From Sphingosinicella sp942492965 (GTDB lineage Bacteria > Pseudomonadota > Alphaproteobacteria > Sphingomonadales > Sphingomonadaceae), in NCBI GenBank assembly GCA_942492965.1, contig OW818656.1:2480001-2544000 (forward strand): a stretch of 64,000 nucleotides of DNA. Reading direction: 5' to 3'. The translations under genes were made by a program, and so were the position numbers. The notes under the pieces are model-generated. The model saw nothing but the letters and a program-made list of their open reading frames with translations. It was not told the origin of the DNA and did no database searches. Below are positions 10,702-18,852 of the stretch, piece after piece (position 1 is the first letter of the stretch; each line of letters opens with the position of its first letter).

Positions 10702-10977
10702 ATGGCGCGTTCCGTCTGGAAGGGTCCGTTTGTCGACCTGCACCTTCTGAAGAAGGCCGAGACCGCCCAGGATTCCGGTGCGCGTGCGCCGATCAAGACC
10801 TGGTCGCGCCGCTCGACGATCCTGCCGCAGTTCGTTGGCCTCACCTTCAACGTCTACAACGGCAAGAAATTCGTGCCGGTGACCGTCAACGAGGACATGG
10901 TGGGCATGAAGCTCGGCGAGTTCGCGCCGACGCGCACCTATTTCGGCCACACCGCCGACAAGAAGGCGAAGAGGTAA
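10702..10977 (+). CDS. rpsS: 30S ribosomal protein S19
   Basis: Head protein that contacts S13 and the A-site tRNA. It has 91 residues: MARSVWKGPFVD at the start, then TWSRRSTILPQFVG and KLGEFAPTRTYFGH. It starts 3 nt after rplB. Confidence 0.97.
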   Translation: MARSVWKGPFVDLHLLKKAETAQDSGARAPIKTWSRRSTILPQFVGLTFNVYNGKKFVPVTVNEDMVGMKLGEFAPTRTYFGHTADKKAKR

Positions 10978-10980
10978 GCG

Positions 10981-11367
10981 ATGAGCAAGGCTGCAAACCC
11001 CCGTCGTGTCGGCGAGCGCGAGGCGCTCGCGGTGGCGACGACCGTTCGCGGTTCGGCGTACAAGCTGAACCTGGTCGCCGGTCTCATTCGCGGCAAGAAA
11101 GCCGGCGATGCGCTCAACATCCTCACCTTCTCCACGAAGGCGATGGCGGTTGACGTTCGCAAGGTTCTCGCCTCGGCGATCGCCAACGCGGAAAACAACC
11201 ACAACCTCGACGTCGATGCGCTCGTGGTGAAGGAAGCCAGCGTCGGCAAGTCGATCACGATGAAGCGCTGGACGCCGCGCGCACGCGGCCGCTCGGCGAA
11301 GATCATGAAGCCGATCAGCCGCATCCGCATCGTTGTGCGCGAAGCGGACGAAGAGGCAGGAGCGTAA
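10981..11367 (+). CDS. rplV: 50S ribosomal protein L22
   Basis: Tunnel-lining protein with a long beta hairpin. It has 128 residues, with KLNLVAGLIRGKKAGDAL early on and the hairpin tip region KRWTPRARGRSAKIMKPISR late. It starts 3 nt after rpsS and ends 1 nt before rpsC. Confidence 0.97.
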   Translation: MSKAANPRRVGEREALAVATTVRGSAYKLNLVAGLIRGKKAGDALNILTFSTKAMAVDVRKVLASAIANAENNHNLDVDALVVKEASVGKSITMKRWTPRARGRSAKIMKPISRIRIVVREADEEAGA

Positions 11368-11368
11368 T

Positions 11369-12064
11369 ATGGGTCACAAGACTTCCCCCATCGGCCTGCG
11401 GCTGCAGATCAACCGCACCTGGGACTCGCGCTGGTTCGCGGACGGCGAAGACTACGGCCGTCTGCTGCTCGAGGATCTGAAGATCCGCAACTTCGTGATG
11501 AAGACGCTGCCGCAGGCGGCGATCTCGAAGGTGGTGATCGAGCGTCCGGCGAAGCTCTGCCGCGTGTCGGTGTATGCCGCGCGTCCGGGCGTGATCATCG
11601 GCAAGAAGGGTGCGGACATCGACAAGCTGCGCAAGCAGCTCGCCGCGATGACGTCGAGCGAGGTTTCGCTCAACATCGTCGAAATCCGCAAGCCCGAGGT
11701 CGATGCGAAGCTCGTCGCACAGTCGGTCGCTGACCAGCTCGTGCGCCGTGTCGCGTTCCGCCGCGCCATGAAGCGTGCCGTTCAGTCGGCGCTGCGTCTT
11801 GGTGCAGAGGGCATTCGCATCACCTGCTCGGGCCGTCTCGGCGGCGCCGAGATCGCGCGGACCGAATGGTACCGTGAAGGCCGCGTTCCGCTGCACACGC
11901 TGCGCGCGAACGTGGACTACGCGGAAGGCCAGGCTCACACGGCTTACGGCGTTTGCGGCGTCAAGGTCTGGATCTTCAAGGGTGAGATCCTCGACCACGA
12001 CCCGCTGGCGCAGGACCGGATCATGATGGATGCACAGACGTCGGGAGTCCGGCCGGCGCGTTAA
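11369..12064 (+). CDS. rpsC: 30S ribosomal protein S3
   Basis: Forms the mRNA entry tunnel with S4 and S5 and has helicase-related function. It has 231 residues starting MGHKTSPIGLRLQINRTWDS. The KH-domain signature VIIGKKGADIDKLR lies near residue 75, and SGRLGGAEIARTEWYREGRV follows in the C-terminal domain. An alternative start at 11333 overlaps rplV and was rejected. Confidence 0.97.
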   Translation: MGHKTSPIGLRLQINRTWDSRWFADGEDYGRLLLEDLKIRNFVMKTLPQAAISKVVIERPAKLCRVSVYAARPGVIIGKKGADIDKLRKQLAAMTSSEVSLNIVEIRKPEVDAKLVAQSVADQLVRRVAFRRAMKRAVQSALRLGAEGIRITCSGRLGGAEIARTEWYREGRVPLHTLRANVDYAEGQAHTAYGVCGVKVWIFKGEILDHDPLAQDRIMMDAQTSGVRPAR

Positions 12065-12127
12065 GGTCGAAAGACCATAACTGCGTCGCCTGATCGAGGA
12101 CCGATTCCTGTCAGAAGGCGATAAGAG

Positions 12128-12547
12128 ATGCTGCAACCGAAACGCACCAAGTTCCGCAAGGCCCACAAGGGCCGCATTCACGGCAACGCCAAGGGCGGGA
12201 CCGAACTCAACTTCGGCGCCTATGGCCTGAAGGCGCTCGAGCCGGAGCGCGTCACTGCGCGCCAGATCGAATCCGCGCGCCGCGCCATCACGCGCCACAT
12301 CAAGCGCCAGGGCCGCCTCTGGATCCGCATCTTCCCGGACGTTCCGGTCTCCCGCAAGCCTGCCGAAGTCCGCATGGGCTCGGGCAAGGGCGCGCCGGAA
12401 TACTGGGTCGCCCGCGTGAAGCCGGGCCGCGTGATGTTCGAGCTTGATGGCGTCAGCTACGAGGTTGCCGCCGGCGCCTTCGAACGCGCTGCCGCGAAGC
12501 TCCCGATCAAGACGAAGCTGATCGCTCGTCTTGGCGATCAGCACTAA
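12128..12547 (+). CDS. rplP: 50S ribosomal protein L16
   Basis: Helps position A-site tRNA in the large subunit. It has 139 residues with the N-terminus MLQPKRTKFRKAHKGR and the segment RMGSGKGAPEYWVARVKPGR. The 63-nt gap before it holds two small potential hairpins (GGTC-GAAA-GACC at 12066-12077, and a TCGCCT/AGGCGA pairing) and is unusually long for this cluster. Confidence 0.97.
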   Translation: MLQPKRTKFRKAHKGRIHGNAKGGTELNFGAYGLKALEPERVTARQIESARRAITRHIKRQGRLWIRIFPDVPVSRKPAEVRMGSGKGAPEYWVARVKPGRVMFELDGVSYEVAAGAFERAAAKLPIKTKLIARLGDQH

Positions 12548-12562
12548 GGAGGGGATGCAGCC

Positions 12563-12772
12563 ATGAAGCACGCAGACCTCAAGACCAAGACAGACGACCA
12601 GCTCTCCGCCGATCTTGCCCAGCTGAAGAAGGAGCAGTTCAACCTGCGCTTCCAGGCGGCGACCGGTCAGCTGGAAAAGGCGAGCCGTGTGCGCGAGGTG
12701 CGCCGCACCATCGCGCGTATCCGGACGCTGCAGAACGAACGCGGTCGCGCCAGCGCCGCGGCCGAAGCCTGA
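12563..12772 (+). CDS. rpmC: 50S ribosomal protein L29
   Basis: Tunnel-exit protein next to L23. It has 69 residues, mostly helical, with the family pattern LKKEQFNLRFQAATGQLE and RRTIARIRTL. Preceded by AAGGAGGGGATG, one of the strongest ribosome-binding sites in the cluster. Confidence 0.96.
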   Translation: MKHADLKTKTDDQLSADLAQLKKEQFNLRFQAATGQLEKASRVREVRRTIARIRTLQNERGRASAAAEA

Positions 12773-12783
12773 AGGGAATAACG

Positions 12784-13020
12784 ATGCCGAAACGCGTCCT
12801 CGTCGGGCAGGTAGTCTCCGACAAGACCGACAAAACGGTGGTTGTGAAGGTCGAACGCCGGGTTCAGCACCCGCTGTACGGCAAGATCATCCGCCGCTCG
12901 AAGAAATATCACGCGCATGATGAAGCCAATGCCTTCAAGGCCGGCGACACCGTGCGGATCGAAGAATGTGCGCCGATCTCCAAGCTGAAGACGTGGCGCG
13001 TCACGGAAAAGGTGAGCTGA
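12784..13020 (+). CDS. rpsQ: 30S ribosomal protein S17
   Basis: OB-fold protein that binds 16S rRNA in the body of the small subunit. It has 78 residues, with VVSDKTDKTVVVKVERRV, HPLYGKIIRRSKKYHAHDE and GDTVRIEECAPISK. It ends 1 nt before rplN. Confidence 0.97.
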   Translation: MPKRVLVGQVVSDKTDKTVVVKVERRVQHPLYGKIIRRSKKYHAHDEANAFKAGDTVRIEECAPISKLKTWRVTEKVS

Positions 13021-13021
13021 C

Positions 13022-13390
13022 ATGATCCAGATGCAGACGAACCTCGAGGTCGCGGACAACAGCGGCGCGAAAAGGGTGCAGTGCATCAAGGTGCTCGGCG
13101 GTTCGAAGCGTCGTTTCGCAACCGTTGGCGACGTGATCGTCGTCTCGGTGAAGGAAGCGACGCCGCGCGGCCGCGTGAAGAAGGGCGACGTGCACCGCGC
13201 CGTCATCGTTCGCACCGCGAAGGATATCCGCCGCGCCGATGGCACCGTGATCCGCTTCGATTCGAACGCGGCCGTGCTCATCAACAAGAGCGAGGAGCCG
13301 ATCGGCACCCGCATCTTCGGGCCGGTGGTGCGTGAACTGCGTGCCAAGAAGCACATGAAGATCATCAGCCTTGCGCCGGAGGTCCTCTAA
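13022..13390 (+). CDS. rplN: 50S ribosomal protein L14
   Basis: Intersubunit-bridge protein that also binds silencing factor RsfS in other bacteria. It has 122 residues, the invariant bacterial length. It starts MIQMQTNLEVADNSGAKRVQ and ends in ELRAKKHMKIISLAPEVL. It abuts rplX with no gap. Confidence 0.97.
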   Translation: MIQMQTNLEVADNSGAKRVQCIKVLGGSKRRFATVGDVIVVSVKEATPRGRVKKGDVHRAVIVRTAKDIRRADGTVIRFDSNAAVLINKSEEPIGTRIFGPVVRELRAKKHMKIISLAPEVL

Positions 13391-13714
13391 ATGTCCGCAG
13401 CGAAGATCAAGAAGGGTGACCGCGTCGTCGTCCTGTCCGGCAAGGACAAGGGCAAGCACGGCGATGTCACGAAGTCGCTTCCGAAGGACGGCAAGGTCGT
13501 CGTGTCGGGGATCAACATCGTGGTCCGCCACGTGAAGCCGAGCCAGGCCAATCCGCAGGGCGGGCTGGAGCGTCGCGAGGCGCCGATCCACGCGTCGAAG
13601 GTGGCGCTTGAGGATCCGAAGACCGGCAAGCCGACCCGCGTCGGTTTCCGTATCGAGAAAGACGGCAGCAAGGTGCGTGTCGCCAAGCGGTCGGGTGAGG
13701 TGATCAATGGCTAA
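13391..13714 (+). CDS. rplX: 50S ribosomal protein L24
   Basis: Early assembly initiator at the 5' end of 23S rRNA. It has 107 residues with the KOW motif KIKKGDRVVVLSGKDKGKHG near the N-terminus. Its last 8 nt overlap the start of rplE. Confidence 0.97.
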   Translation: MSAAKIKKGDRVVVLSGKDKGKHGDVTKSLPKDGKVVVSGINIVVRHVKPSQANPQGGLERREAPIHASKVALEDPKTGKPTRVGFRIEKDGSKVRVAKRSGEVING

Positions 13715-14291
13715 GGCAGAACGCGTGAAGCCGCGCCTTCAGAAGGTGTATGAAGAGCAGGTGCGCGCCGCGCTCACCGAGCGCTTCGGCTACAAGAACG
13801 CCATGGAAGTCCCGGGCATCGAGAAGATCGTGCTCAACATGGGCGTTGGCGACGCGACGCAGGACAAGAAGCGCATCGATGCGGCACTCGCCGAGATGAT
13901 GCAGATCGCCGGCCAGCGTCCGGTGGTCACGAAGGCTCGCGTTTCGATCGCGCAGTTCAAGCTGCGCGAAGGAATGCCGATCGGCGTGAAGGTGACGCTG
14001 CGGTCCGACCGCATGTGGGAATTCCTGGATCGCCTCATCAACATCGCGCTGCCCCGCGTGCGCGACTTCCGGGGCGTGAACCCGAAGTCGTTCGACGGCC
14101 GCGGCAACTACGCGATGGGCATCAAGGAGCAGATCGTGTTCCCCGAGATCAACTATGACCAGGTCGAAAAGGTCCGGGGCATGGATGTGATCATCACCAC
14201 CACCGCGAAGACGGACGAGGAAGGCCGTGAGCTGCTGCGTGCGCTCAACATGCCCTTCACCGACCGCGACGAAACCCAGAAGGCCGCGTAA
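13707..14291 (+). CDS. rplE: 50S ribosomal protein L5
   Basis: Binds 5S rRNA and forms part of the central protuberance. It has 194 residues, slightly longer than the E. coli protein at the N-terminus. Conserved stretches are IEKIVLNMGVGDA, QRPVVTKAR and RDFRGVNPKSFDGRGNYAMG. The 8-nt overlap with rplX suggests coupled translation. Confidence 0.97.
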   Translation: MAKAERVKPRLQKVYEEQVRAALTERFGYKNAMEVPGIEKIVLNMGVGDATQDKKRIDAALAEMMQIAGQRPVVTKARVSIAQFKLREGMPIGVKVTLRSDRMWEFLDRLINIALPRVRDFRGVNPKSFDGRGNYAMGIKEQIVFPEINYDQVEKVRGMDVIITTTAKTDEEGRELLRALNMPFTDRDETQKAA

Positions 14292-14322
14292 GCGCGGCCG
14301 CTAGAGGAGCTGAACTTAAGTC

Positions 14323-14628
14323 ATGGCGAAACTGAGTTCGATCAACAAGAACGAGCGTCGGAAGAAGCTCGTAAAGCAATATGCGGGCAAGTATGCCCGT
14401 CTGAAAGCGATCGCGAACGACGAGAGCAACGACGAGACGGAGCGTCTGATGGCGCGCCTGAAGCTTGCCGAGATCCCGCGCAACGCAAACCCGACGCGCA
14501 TCCGCAACCGGTGTGAACTCACCGGTCGTTCGCGTGCGTATTACCGCAAATTCCGCTTGAGCCGCATCATGCTCCGGGAACTGGCCAACAAGGGCCTGAT
14601 CCCGGGTGTGACGAAGTCGAGCTGGTAA
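14323..14628 (+). CDS. rpsN: 30S ribosomal protein S14, zinc-free type
   Basis: Small-subunit head protein. It has 101 residues, the long form that lacks the CxxC zinc motifs of the short form. The C-terminal RCELTGRSRAYYRKFRLSR identifies it. The short, zinc-dependent paralogue is not seen here. Confidence 0.97.
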   Translation: MAKLSSINKNERRKKLVKQYAGKYARLKAIANDESNDETERLMARLKLAEIPRNANPTRIRNRCELTGRSRAYYRKFRLSRIMLRELANKGLIPGVTKSSW

Positions 14629-14644
14629 GGAAAGGATCGATCCC

Positions 14645-15043
14645 ATGTCGATGACCGATCCGCTGGGCGATATGCTGACCCGCATCCGCAATGGTCAGCA
14701 GGCCCGCAAGGACTCTGTTCTCACCCCGGCCTCCAAGCTGCGCAGCCACGTCCTCGACGTGCTGCAGCGCGAAGGCTTCATCCGCGGCTATTCTGCCGCA
14801 GACACCGGCCAGGCGATGCGCGAGCTTCGTATCGATCTCAAGTATTTCGAAGGCCAGCCGGCGATCCAGCACCTGCAGCGCGTCTCGAAGCCGGGCCGCC
14901 GCGTCTATTCGGGCGCGAAGGATCTGCCGCGCGTCCGCAATGGCCTCGGCATCACCATCGTTTCGACGCCGAAGGGCGTTCTCTCAGACGCGGAAGCGCG
15001 TGAGCAGAACGTCGGCGGCGAAGTGCTCTGCCAGGTCTTCTAG
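14645..15043 (+). CDS. rpsH: 30S ribosomal protein S8
   Basis: Central-domain 16S rRNA binder and, in E. coli, the translational repressor of the spc operon. It has 132 residues from MSMTDPLGDMLTRIRNGQ to the C-terminal GGEVLCQVF. It follows rpsN by 16 nt with an AAGGAAAGG ribosome-binding site. Confidence 0.97.
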   Translation: MSMTDPLGDMLTRIRNGQQARKDSVLTPASKLRSHVLDVLQREGFIRGYSAADTGQAMRELRIDLKYFEGQPAIQHLQRVSKPGRRVYSGAKDLPRVRNGLGITIVSTPKGVLSDAEAREQNVGGEVLCQVF

Positions 15044-15054
15044 GGGTATTGACG

Positions 15055-15588
15055 ATGTCACGCATTGGAAAAAGACCCGTGAGCGTACCTGCAGGCGTCA
15101 CCGCGACGCTGGCCGATGGCCGGCTGTCGGTGAAGGGGCCGAAGGGTGAGCTCAGCATCGTCACGCACGATGACATCAGCTACGCGGTCGAGGACGGTCG
15201 CATCTCGGTCGGTCCGGCGAACGCCACCCGGCGCGCCCGCGACTTCTGGGGTATGCAGCGTACGCTCGTGCAGAACCTGGTGACGGGTGTCACCGAAGGC
15301 TTCACGAAGACGCTGGAGATCACCGGCGTCGGCTACCGCGCGAACGCGCAGGGCAACACCCTGAAGCTGCAGCTCGGCTACAGCCATGATGTCGACTTCG
15401 CGATCCCCGAGGGGATCACGGTGAAGACGCCCGATCAGACCACGGTCGAGATCTCGGGCATCGATCGCCAGCAGGTCGGCCAGGTGGCTGCAGAGATTCG
15501 TCGTTGGCGGAAGCCGGAGCCCTACAAGGGCAAGGGCATCAAGTACCGCGGCGAATTCATCTTCCGCAAAGAAGGCAAGAAGAAGTAG
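15055..15588 (+). CDS. rplF: 50S ribosomal protein L6
   Basis: Large-subunit protein near the GTPase centre. It has 177 residues beginning MSRIGKRPVSVPAGV; the ATG is preferred over an in-frame TTG two codons earlier. The C-terminal signature EPYKGKGIKYRGEFIFRKEG is complete. Confidence 0.97.
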   Translation: MSRIGKRPVSVPAGVTATLADGRLSVKGPKGELSIVTHDDISYAVEDGRISVGPANATRRARDFWGMQRTLVQNLVTGVTEGFTKTLEITGVGYRANAQGNTLKLQLGYSHDVDFAIPEGITVKTPDQTTVEISGIDRQQVGQVAAEIRRWRKPEPYKGKGIKYRGEFIFRKEGKKK

Positions 15589-15590
15589 CG

Positions 15591-15947
15591 ATGGGCAAGA
15601 AACTCACACCATTCGAACAGCGCCGCCGCCGCGTGCGGACGGGGCTTCGGCTGAAGGCCGGCACGCGTCCCCGCCTGTCGGTGCACCGCTCGTCGCAGCA
15701 CATCTACGCGCAGATCATCGACGACGCCGCGGGCAAGACGCTCGTGTCGGCCTCGACGCTCGACAAGGACGTGAAGGGCCAGGCCGGCGCGACCGTTTCG
15801 GCGGCGACCGATGTCGGCAAGCGCCTTGCCGAGCGGGCGAAGGCGGCAGGCGTGACGCAGGTTGTTTTCGATCGTGGCGGCTTCCTGTTTCACGGCCGGG
15901 TGAAAGCGCTCGCCGAGGCGGCGCGCGAAGGCGGATTGGAGTTCTAG
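15591..15947 (+). CDS. rplR: 50S ribosomal protein L18
   Basis: 5S rRNA binder of the central protuberance. It has 118 residues from MGKKLTPFEQRRRRVR to GGLEF, with RLSVHRSSQHIYAQIID and FDRGGFLFHGRVKALAEAAR. It starts 2 nt after rplF and ends 1 nt before rpsE. Confidence 0.97.
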   Translation: MGKKLTPFEQRRRRVRTGLRLKAGTRPRLSVHRSSQHIYAQIIDDAAGKTLVSASTLDKDVKGQAGATVSAATDVGKRLAERAKAAGVTQVVFDRGGFLFHGRVKALAEAAREGGLEF

Positions 15948-15948
15948 T

Positions 15949-16653
15949 ATGGCTGACGAAACCCAGATCGACGCCCCCGAGGCGGAAGCTGTCGAGACCG
16001 AAAGCCGGGGCCGTCGGGGTCGCGGCGGACAGGGCCGTGACGGCGGCGCCGGACGTGGTCGTCGTGACGACCGCGGCGGCCGCGGCAATCGTCGCGAGCC
16101 GCGTCAGGAGCCGGGCGAGGAGCTGATCGAGAAGCTCGTCCACATCAACCGCGTCTCGAAGACGGTGAAGGGCGGCAAGCGCTTCGGCTTCGCAGCGCTC
16201 GTCGTTGTCGGCGACGGCAAGGGTCGCGTCGGCTTCGGCCACGGCAAGGCCCGCGAAGTGCCGGAAGCGATCTCGAAGGGCACCGCCGCCGCCAAGAAGG
16301 CGATGGTCCGCGTGCCGCTGCGGGATGGCCGCACGCTGCACCACGACGGCTTCGGCCACTTCGGCGCCGGCAAGGTCTACGTGCGCTCCGCGCCGCAGGG
16401 CACCGGCATCATCGCCGGCGGTCCGATGCGCGCGGTGTTCGAAAGCCTTGGCGTTGCCGATGTCGTCACGAAGTCGGTCGGCACCAACAACCCCTACAAC
16501 ATGATCCGCGCGACCTTCGAGGCGCTGAAGGAACAGGCTTCTCCGAAGGCTGTTGCCCAGCGTCGCGGCAAGAAGATCGCCGACCTCATCGGCCGTCGCG
16601 GCGATGTGTCCGGCGCTGCCGTTCAGGTCGAAGCCGACGCGGTCACGGAGTAA
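15949..16653 (+). CDS. rpsE: 30S ribosomal protein S5 with an extended N-terminus
   Basis: Contributes to decoding fidelity and mRNA unwinding. It has 234 residues against about 166 in E. coli. Most of the excess is an N-terminal stretch of about 55 residues, first acidic and then an RG/RGG-rich segment (SRGRRGRGGQ, GGAGRGRRDDRGG). The folded part starts near ELIEKLVHINRVSKTVKGG and keeps GVGDGKGRVG-type and GTGIIAGGPMR motifs. Similar extensions are common in related alphaproteobacteria. Confidence 0.96.
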   Translation: MADETQIDAPEAEAVETESRGRRGRGGQGRDGGAGRGRRDDRGGRGNRREPRQEPGEELIEKLVHINRVSKTVKGGKRFGFAALVVVGDGKGRVGFGHGKAREVPEAISKGTAAAKKAMVRVPLRDGRTLHHDGFGHFGAGKVYVRSAPQGTGIIAGGPMRAVFESLGVADVVTKSVGTNNPYNMIRATFEALKEQASPKAVAQRRGKKIADLIGRRGDVSGAAVQVEADAVTE

Positions 16654-16659
16654 GTCATC

Positions 16660-16836
16660 ATGGCGAAGATCAAGCTCAAGCAGGTGGGTTCGCCCATCCG
16701 CCGCACCAAGGACCAGCGCGCAACGCTCGTCGGGCTCGGCCTCAACAAGCTCCACCGCACGTCGGAGCTGGAGGACACCCCCGAGGTTCGCGGCATGATC
16801 CGCAAGGTCCAGCACATGGTGCAGGTCATCAACTAG
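16660..16836 (+). CDS. rpmD: 50S ribosomal protein L30
   Basis: Small large-subunit protein of 58 residues. It reads MAKIKLKQVGSPIRRTKDQR and continues through LGLNKLHRTSELEDTPEVRG to a C-terminal VQVIN. Both sequence and length fit the family, as does its position between rpsE and rplO, 6 nt after rpsE. Confidence 0.96.
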   Translation: MAKIKLKQVGSPIRRTKDQRATLVGLGLNKLHRTSELEDTPEVRGMIRKVQHMVQVIN

Positions 16837-16849
16837 AACAGGTTCGATC

Positions 16850-16874
16850 GCCCTCTTTCTCCGCGGAAGAGGGC
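16850..16874 (+). promoter_or_regulatory. Intergenic hairpin between rpmD and rplO
   Basis: GCCCTCTT (16850-16857) and AAGAGGGC (16867-16874) form a perfect 8-bp stem with a 9-nt loop in the 78-nt spacer. The flanking TTCGA and TCGAA can extend it past a small bulge. No U-tract follows, so it is not an obvious terminator. It may tune or protect the message. Confidence 0.4.
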
Positions 16875-16914
16875 TTCGAATTTGGCGCGACAATAGCGAA
16901 AGCGAGTGCTCACA

Positions 16915-17394
16915 ATGAAAATCAGCGATCTCAAGGACAACAAGGGCGCCCGCAAGAGCCGCACGCGCGTTGCGCGCGGCATCGGTTCGGGTCTCGGCAA
17001 GACCGCCGGCCGCGGCCAGAAGGGCCAGACCAGCCGTTCGGGCGTTGCCATCAACGGTTTCGAGGGCGGCCAGATGCCGCTCCACATGCGTCTTCCGAAG
17101 CGCGGGTTCAACAACCCGTTCGGCAAGGATTATGCGATCGTCAACGTCGGCACGATCCAGCGCGCGATCGACGAGAAGGCGCTCGATGCGAAGGCCGCCA
17201 TCGGCGCCGCCGAGCTGCTCGCCGCGAACCTCATCCGCAAGTCGAAGCACGGCGTCAGCCTGCTCGGCAAGGGCGAGCTGAAGGCGAAGCTCGACATCAC
17301 CGTGGCGCGTGCCTCCAAGGGCGCGCTCGCGGCGGTCGAGAAGGCCGGCGGCAAGGTCACGACGACGGTTGCCGCTGAGTCCGCCGAGGGCTGA
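16915..17394 (+). CDS. rplO: 50S ribosomal protein L15
   Basis: Late-assembly large-subunit protein. It has 159 residues from MKISDLKDNKGARKSRTRVA; the ATG at 16915 is preferred over an in-frame TTG-type start at 16906. The glycine-rich RGIGSGLGKTAGRGQKGQ and GGQMPLHMRLPKRGFNN are conserved. Its C-terminus is alanine- and glutamate-rich. Confidence 0.97.
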   Translation: MKISDLKDNKGARKSRTRVARGIGSGLGKTAGRGQKGQTSRSGVAINGFEGGQMPLHMRLPKRGFNNPFGKDYAIVNVGTIQRAIDEKALDAKAAIGAAELLAANLIRKSKHGVSLLGKGELKAKLDITVARASKGALAAVEKAGGKVTTTVAAESAEG

Positions 17395-17502
17395 CACGGA
17401 TTTTTCGGGGCGTGGGCATGGCGCAAAGCCGTCCCGCGCCCTATCTAGTTCCGGTCGCCGGCCGTATCGGGGGCAGGGCAGAGCTTTTTCCGGGGTAATG
17501 TG

Positions 17503-18852
17503 ATGGCGTCAGCAGCCGAACAACTTGCAGCCAATCTCAATTGGGGCTCGTTCTCCAAGGCGACCGACCTCAAGAAGCGGTTGTGGTTCACGCTCGGCGC
17601 GCTCATCGTGTTCCGCCTGTGCTCGTTCGTTCCGCTGCCCGGCATCGATCCGGTTCAGCTCGAACTCCTGTTCGATCAGACGCGCGGCGGCGTGCTCGAT
17701 TTCGTCAACATGTTCTCGGGCGGCGCGCTCGAACGCATGTCGATCGTCGCGCTCAACATCATGCCGTACATCACGGCTTCGATCATCGTGCAGCTCATGA
17801 CCTCGCTGTCGCCTTCGATGGCGCAGCTGAAGAAAGAGGGCGAGAGCGGCCGCAAGAAGATCAACCAGTATACGCGCTACGGCACCGTGGCGCTCACGCT
17901 GTTCCAGGGCTACGGCATCGCGGTCGGCCTCGAAGGCTGGGGCGCGGGTCAGGGTGCGTCCGCCGTGCTCGATCCGGGCTGGTTCTTCCGCATCACCACG
18001 ATGATCACGCTGCTCGGCGGCACCATGTTCCTGATGTGGCTCGGTGAGCAGATCACTGCGCGCGGCATCGGCAACGGCATTTCGCTCATCATCATGGCGG
18101 GCATCGTCGCGACGCTTCCGGGCGCGCTTGCGGGTCTCTTCGAGCAGGGCCGCACCGGCGCGATGTCGGGCATCGTGATCCTCGCGATCATCCTCGCGGT
18201 CATCCTCGTCATTGCGTTCATCTGCTTCATGGAGCGCGCGCAGCGACGCATCCTTGTGCAGTATCCAAAGCGCCAGATGGGCAACCGCATGTCGCAGGGC
18301 GAAAGCTCGCACCTGCCGCTGAAGCTCAACACCGCGGGCGTCATTCCGCCGATCTTCGCCTCGTCGCTCTTGCTGATGCCGCTCACGGTGGCGCAGTTCG
18401 CGGGGCAGAATTCGCAGAACGAATGGATGATCGCGGTCACCACCGCGCTGCAGCACGGCTCGCCGCTCTACATGTCGCTCTATGCGTTCGGCATCATCTT
18501 CTTCTGCTTCTTCTACACGGCGGTCGTCTTCAATCCCGAGGAGACGGCGGACAATCTGAAGCGGCAGGGCGGTTTCATCCCCGGCATTCGTCCGGGCGAG
18601 AAGACGACGCAGTATCTGGATTATGTGCTCACGCGCATCACGGTGGTCGGCGCGGCGTATCTCACGCTCATCTGCCTCATCCCCGAATTCCTGATCTCGT
18701 CGTTCGCGCTGCCGTTCTACTTTGGTGGCACTTCACTTCTCATCGTCGTCAACGTAACGATGGATACGGTTGCGCAGATTCAGTCGCATCTGCTTGCGCA
18801 CCAGTATGAGGGGCTCATCAAGAAGGCGAAGCTGAGGGGGAATCGGCGTTGA
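17503..18852 (+). CDS. secY: Protein translocase channel subunit SecY
   Basis: Central pore of the Sec translocon in the inner membrane, partner of SecA. It has 449 residues with ten predicted membrane segments. Identifying stretches are KRLWFTLGALIVFR (TM1), the plug region after it, MPYITASIIVQLM, and RPGEKTTQYLDYVLTRIT in the C-terminal half. Start is GTG-ATG in tandem at 17500/17503; the ATG is used. The stop overlaps the start of adk. Confidence 0.97.
   Translation: MASAAEQLAANLNWGSFSKATDLKKRLWFTLGALIVFRLCSFVPLPGIDPVQLELLFDQTRGGVLDFVNMFSGGALERMSIVALNIMPYITASIIVQLMTSLSPSMAQLKKEGESGRKKINQYTRYGTVALTLFQGYGIAVGLEGWGAGQGASAVLDPGWFFRITTMITLLGGTMFLMWLGEQITARGIGNGISLIIMAGIVATLPGALAGLFEQGRTGAMSGIVILAIILAVILVIAFICFMERAQRRILVQYPKRQMGNRMSQGESSHLPLKLNTAGVIPPIFASSLLLMPLTVAQFAGQNSQNEWMIAVTTALQHGSPLYMSLYAFGIIFFCFFYTAVVFNPEETADNLKRQGGFIPGIRPGEKTTQYLDYVLTRITVVGAAYLTLICLIPEFLISSFALPFYFGGTSLLIVVNVTMDTVAQIQSHLLAHQYEGLIKKAKLRGNRR

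Noticed and set aside
9535..11202. Minus-strand frame of 555 codons opposite rplW to rplV
   Set aside because: It spans four certain ribosomal genes and has shadow composition.
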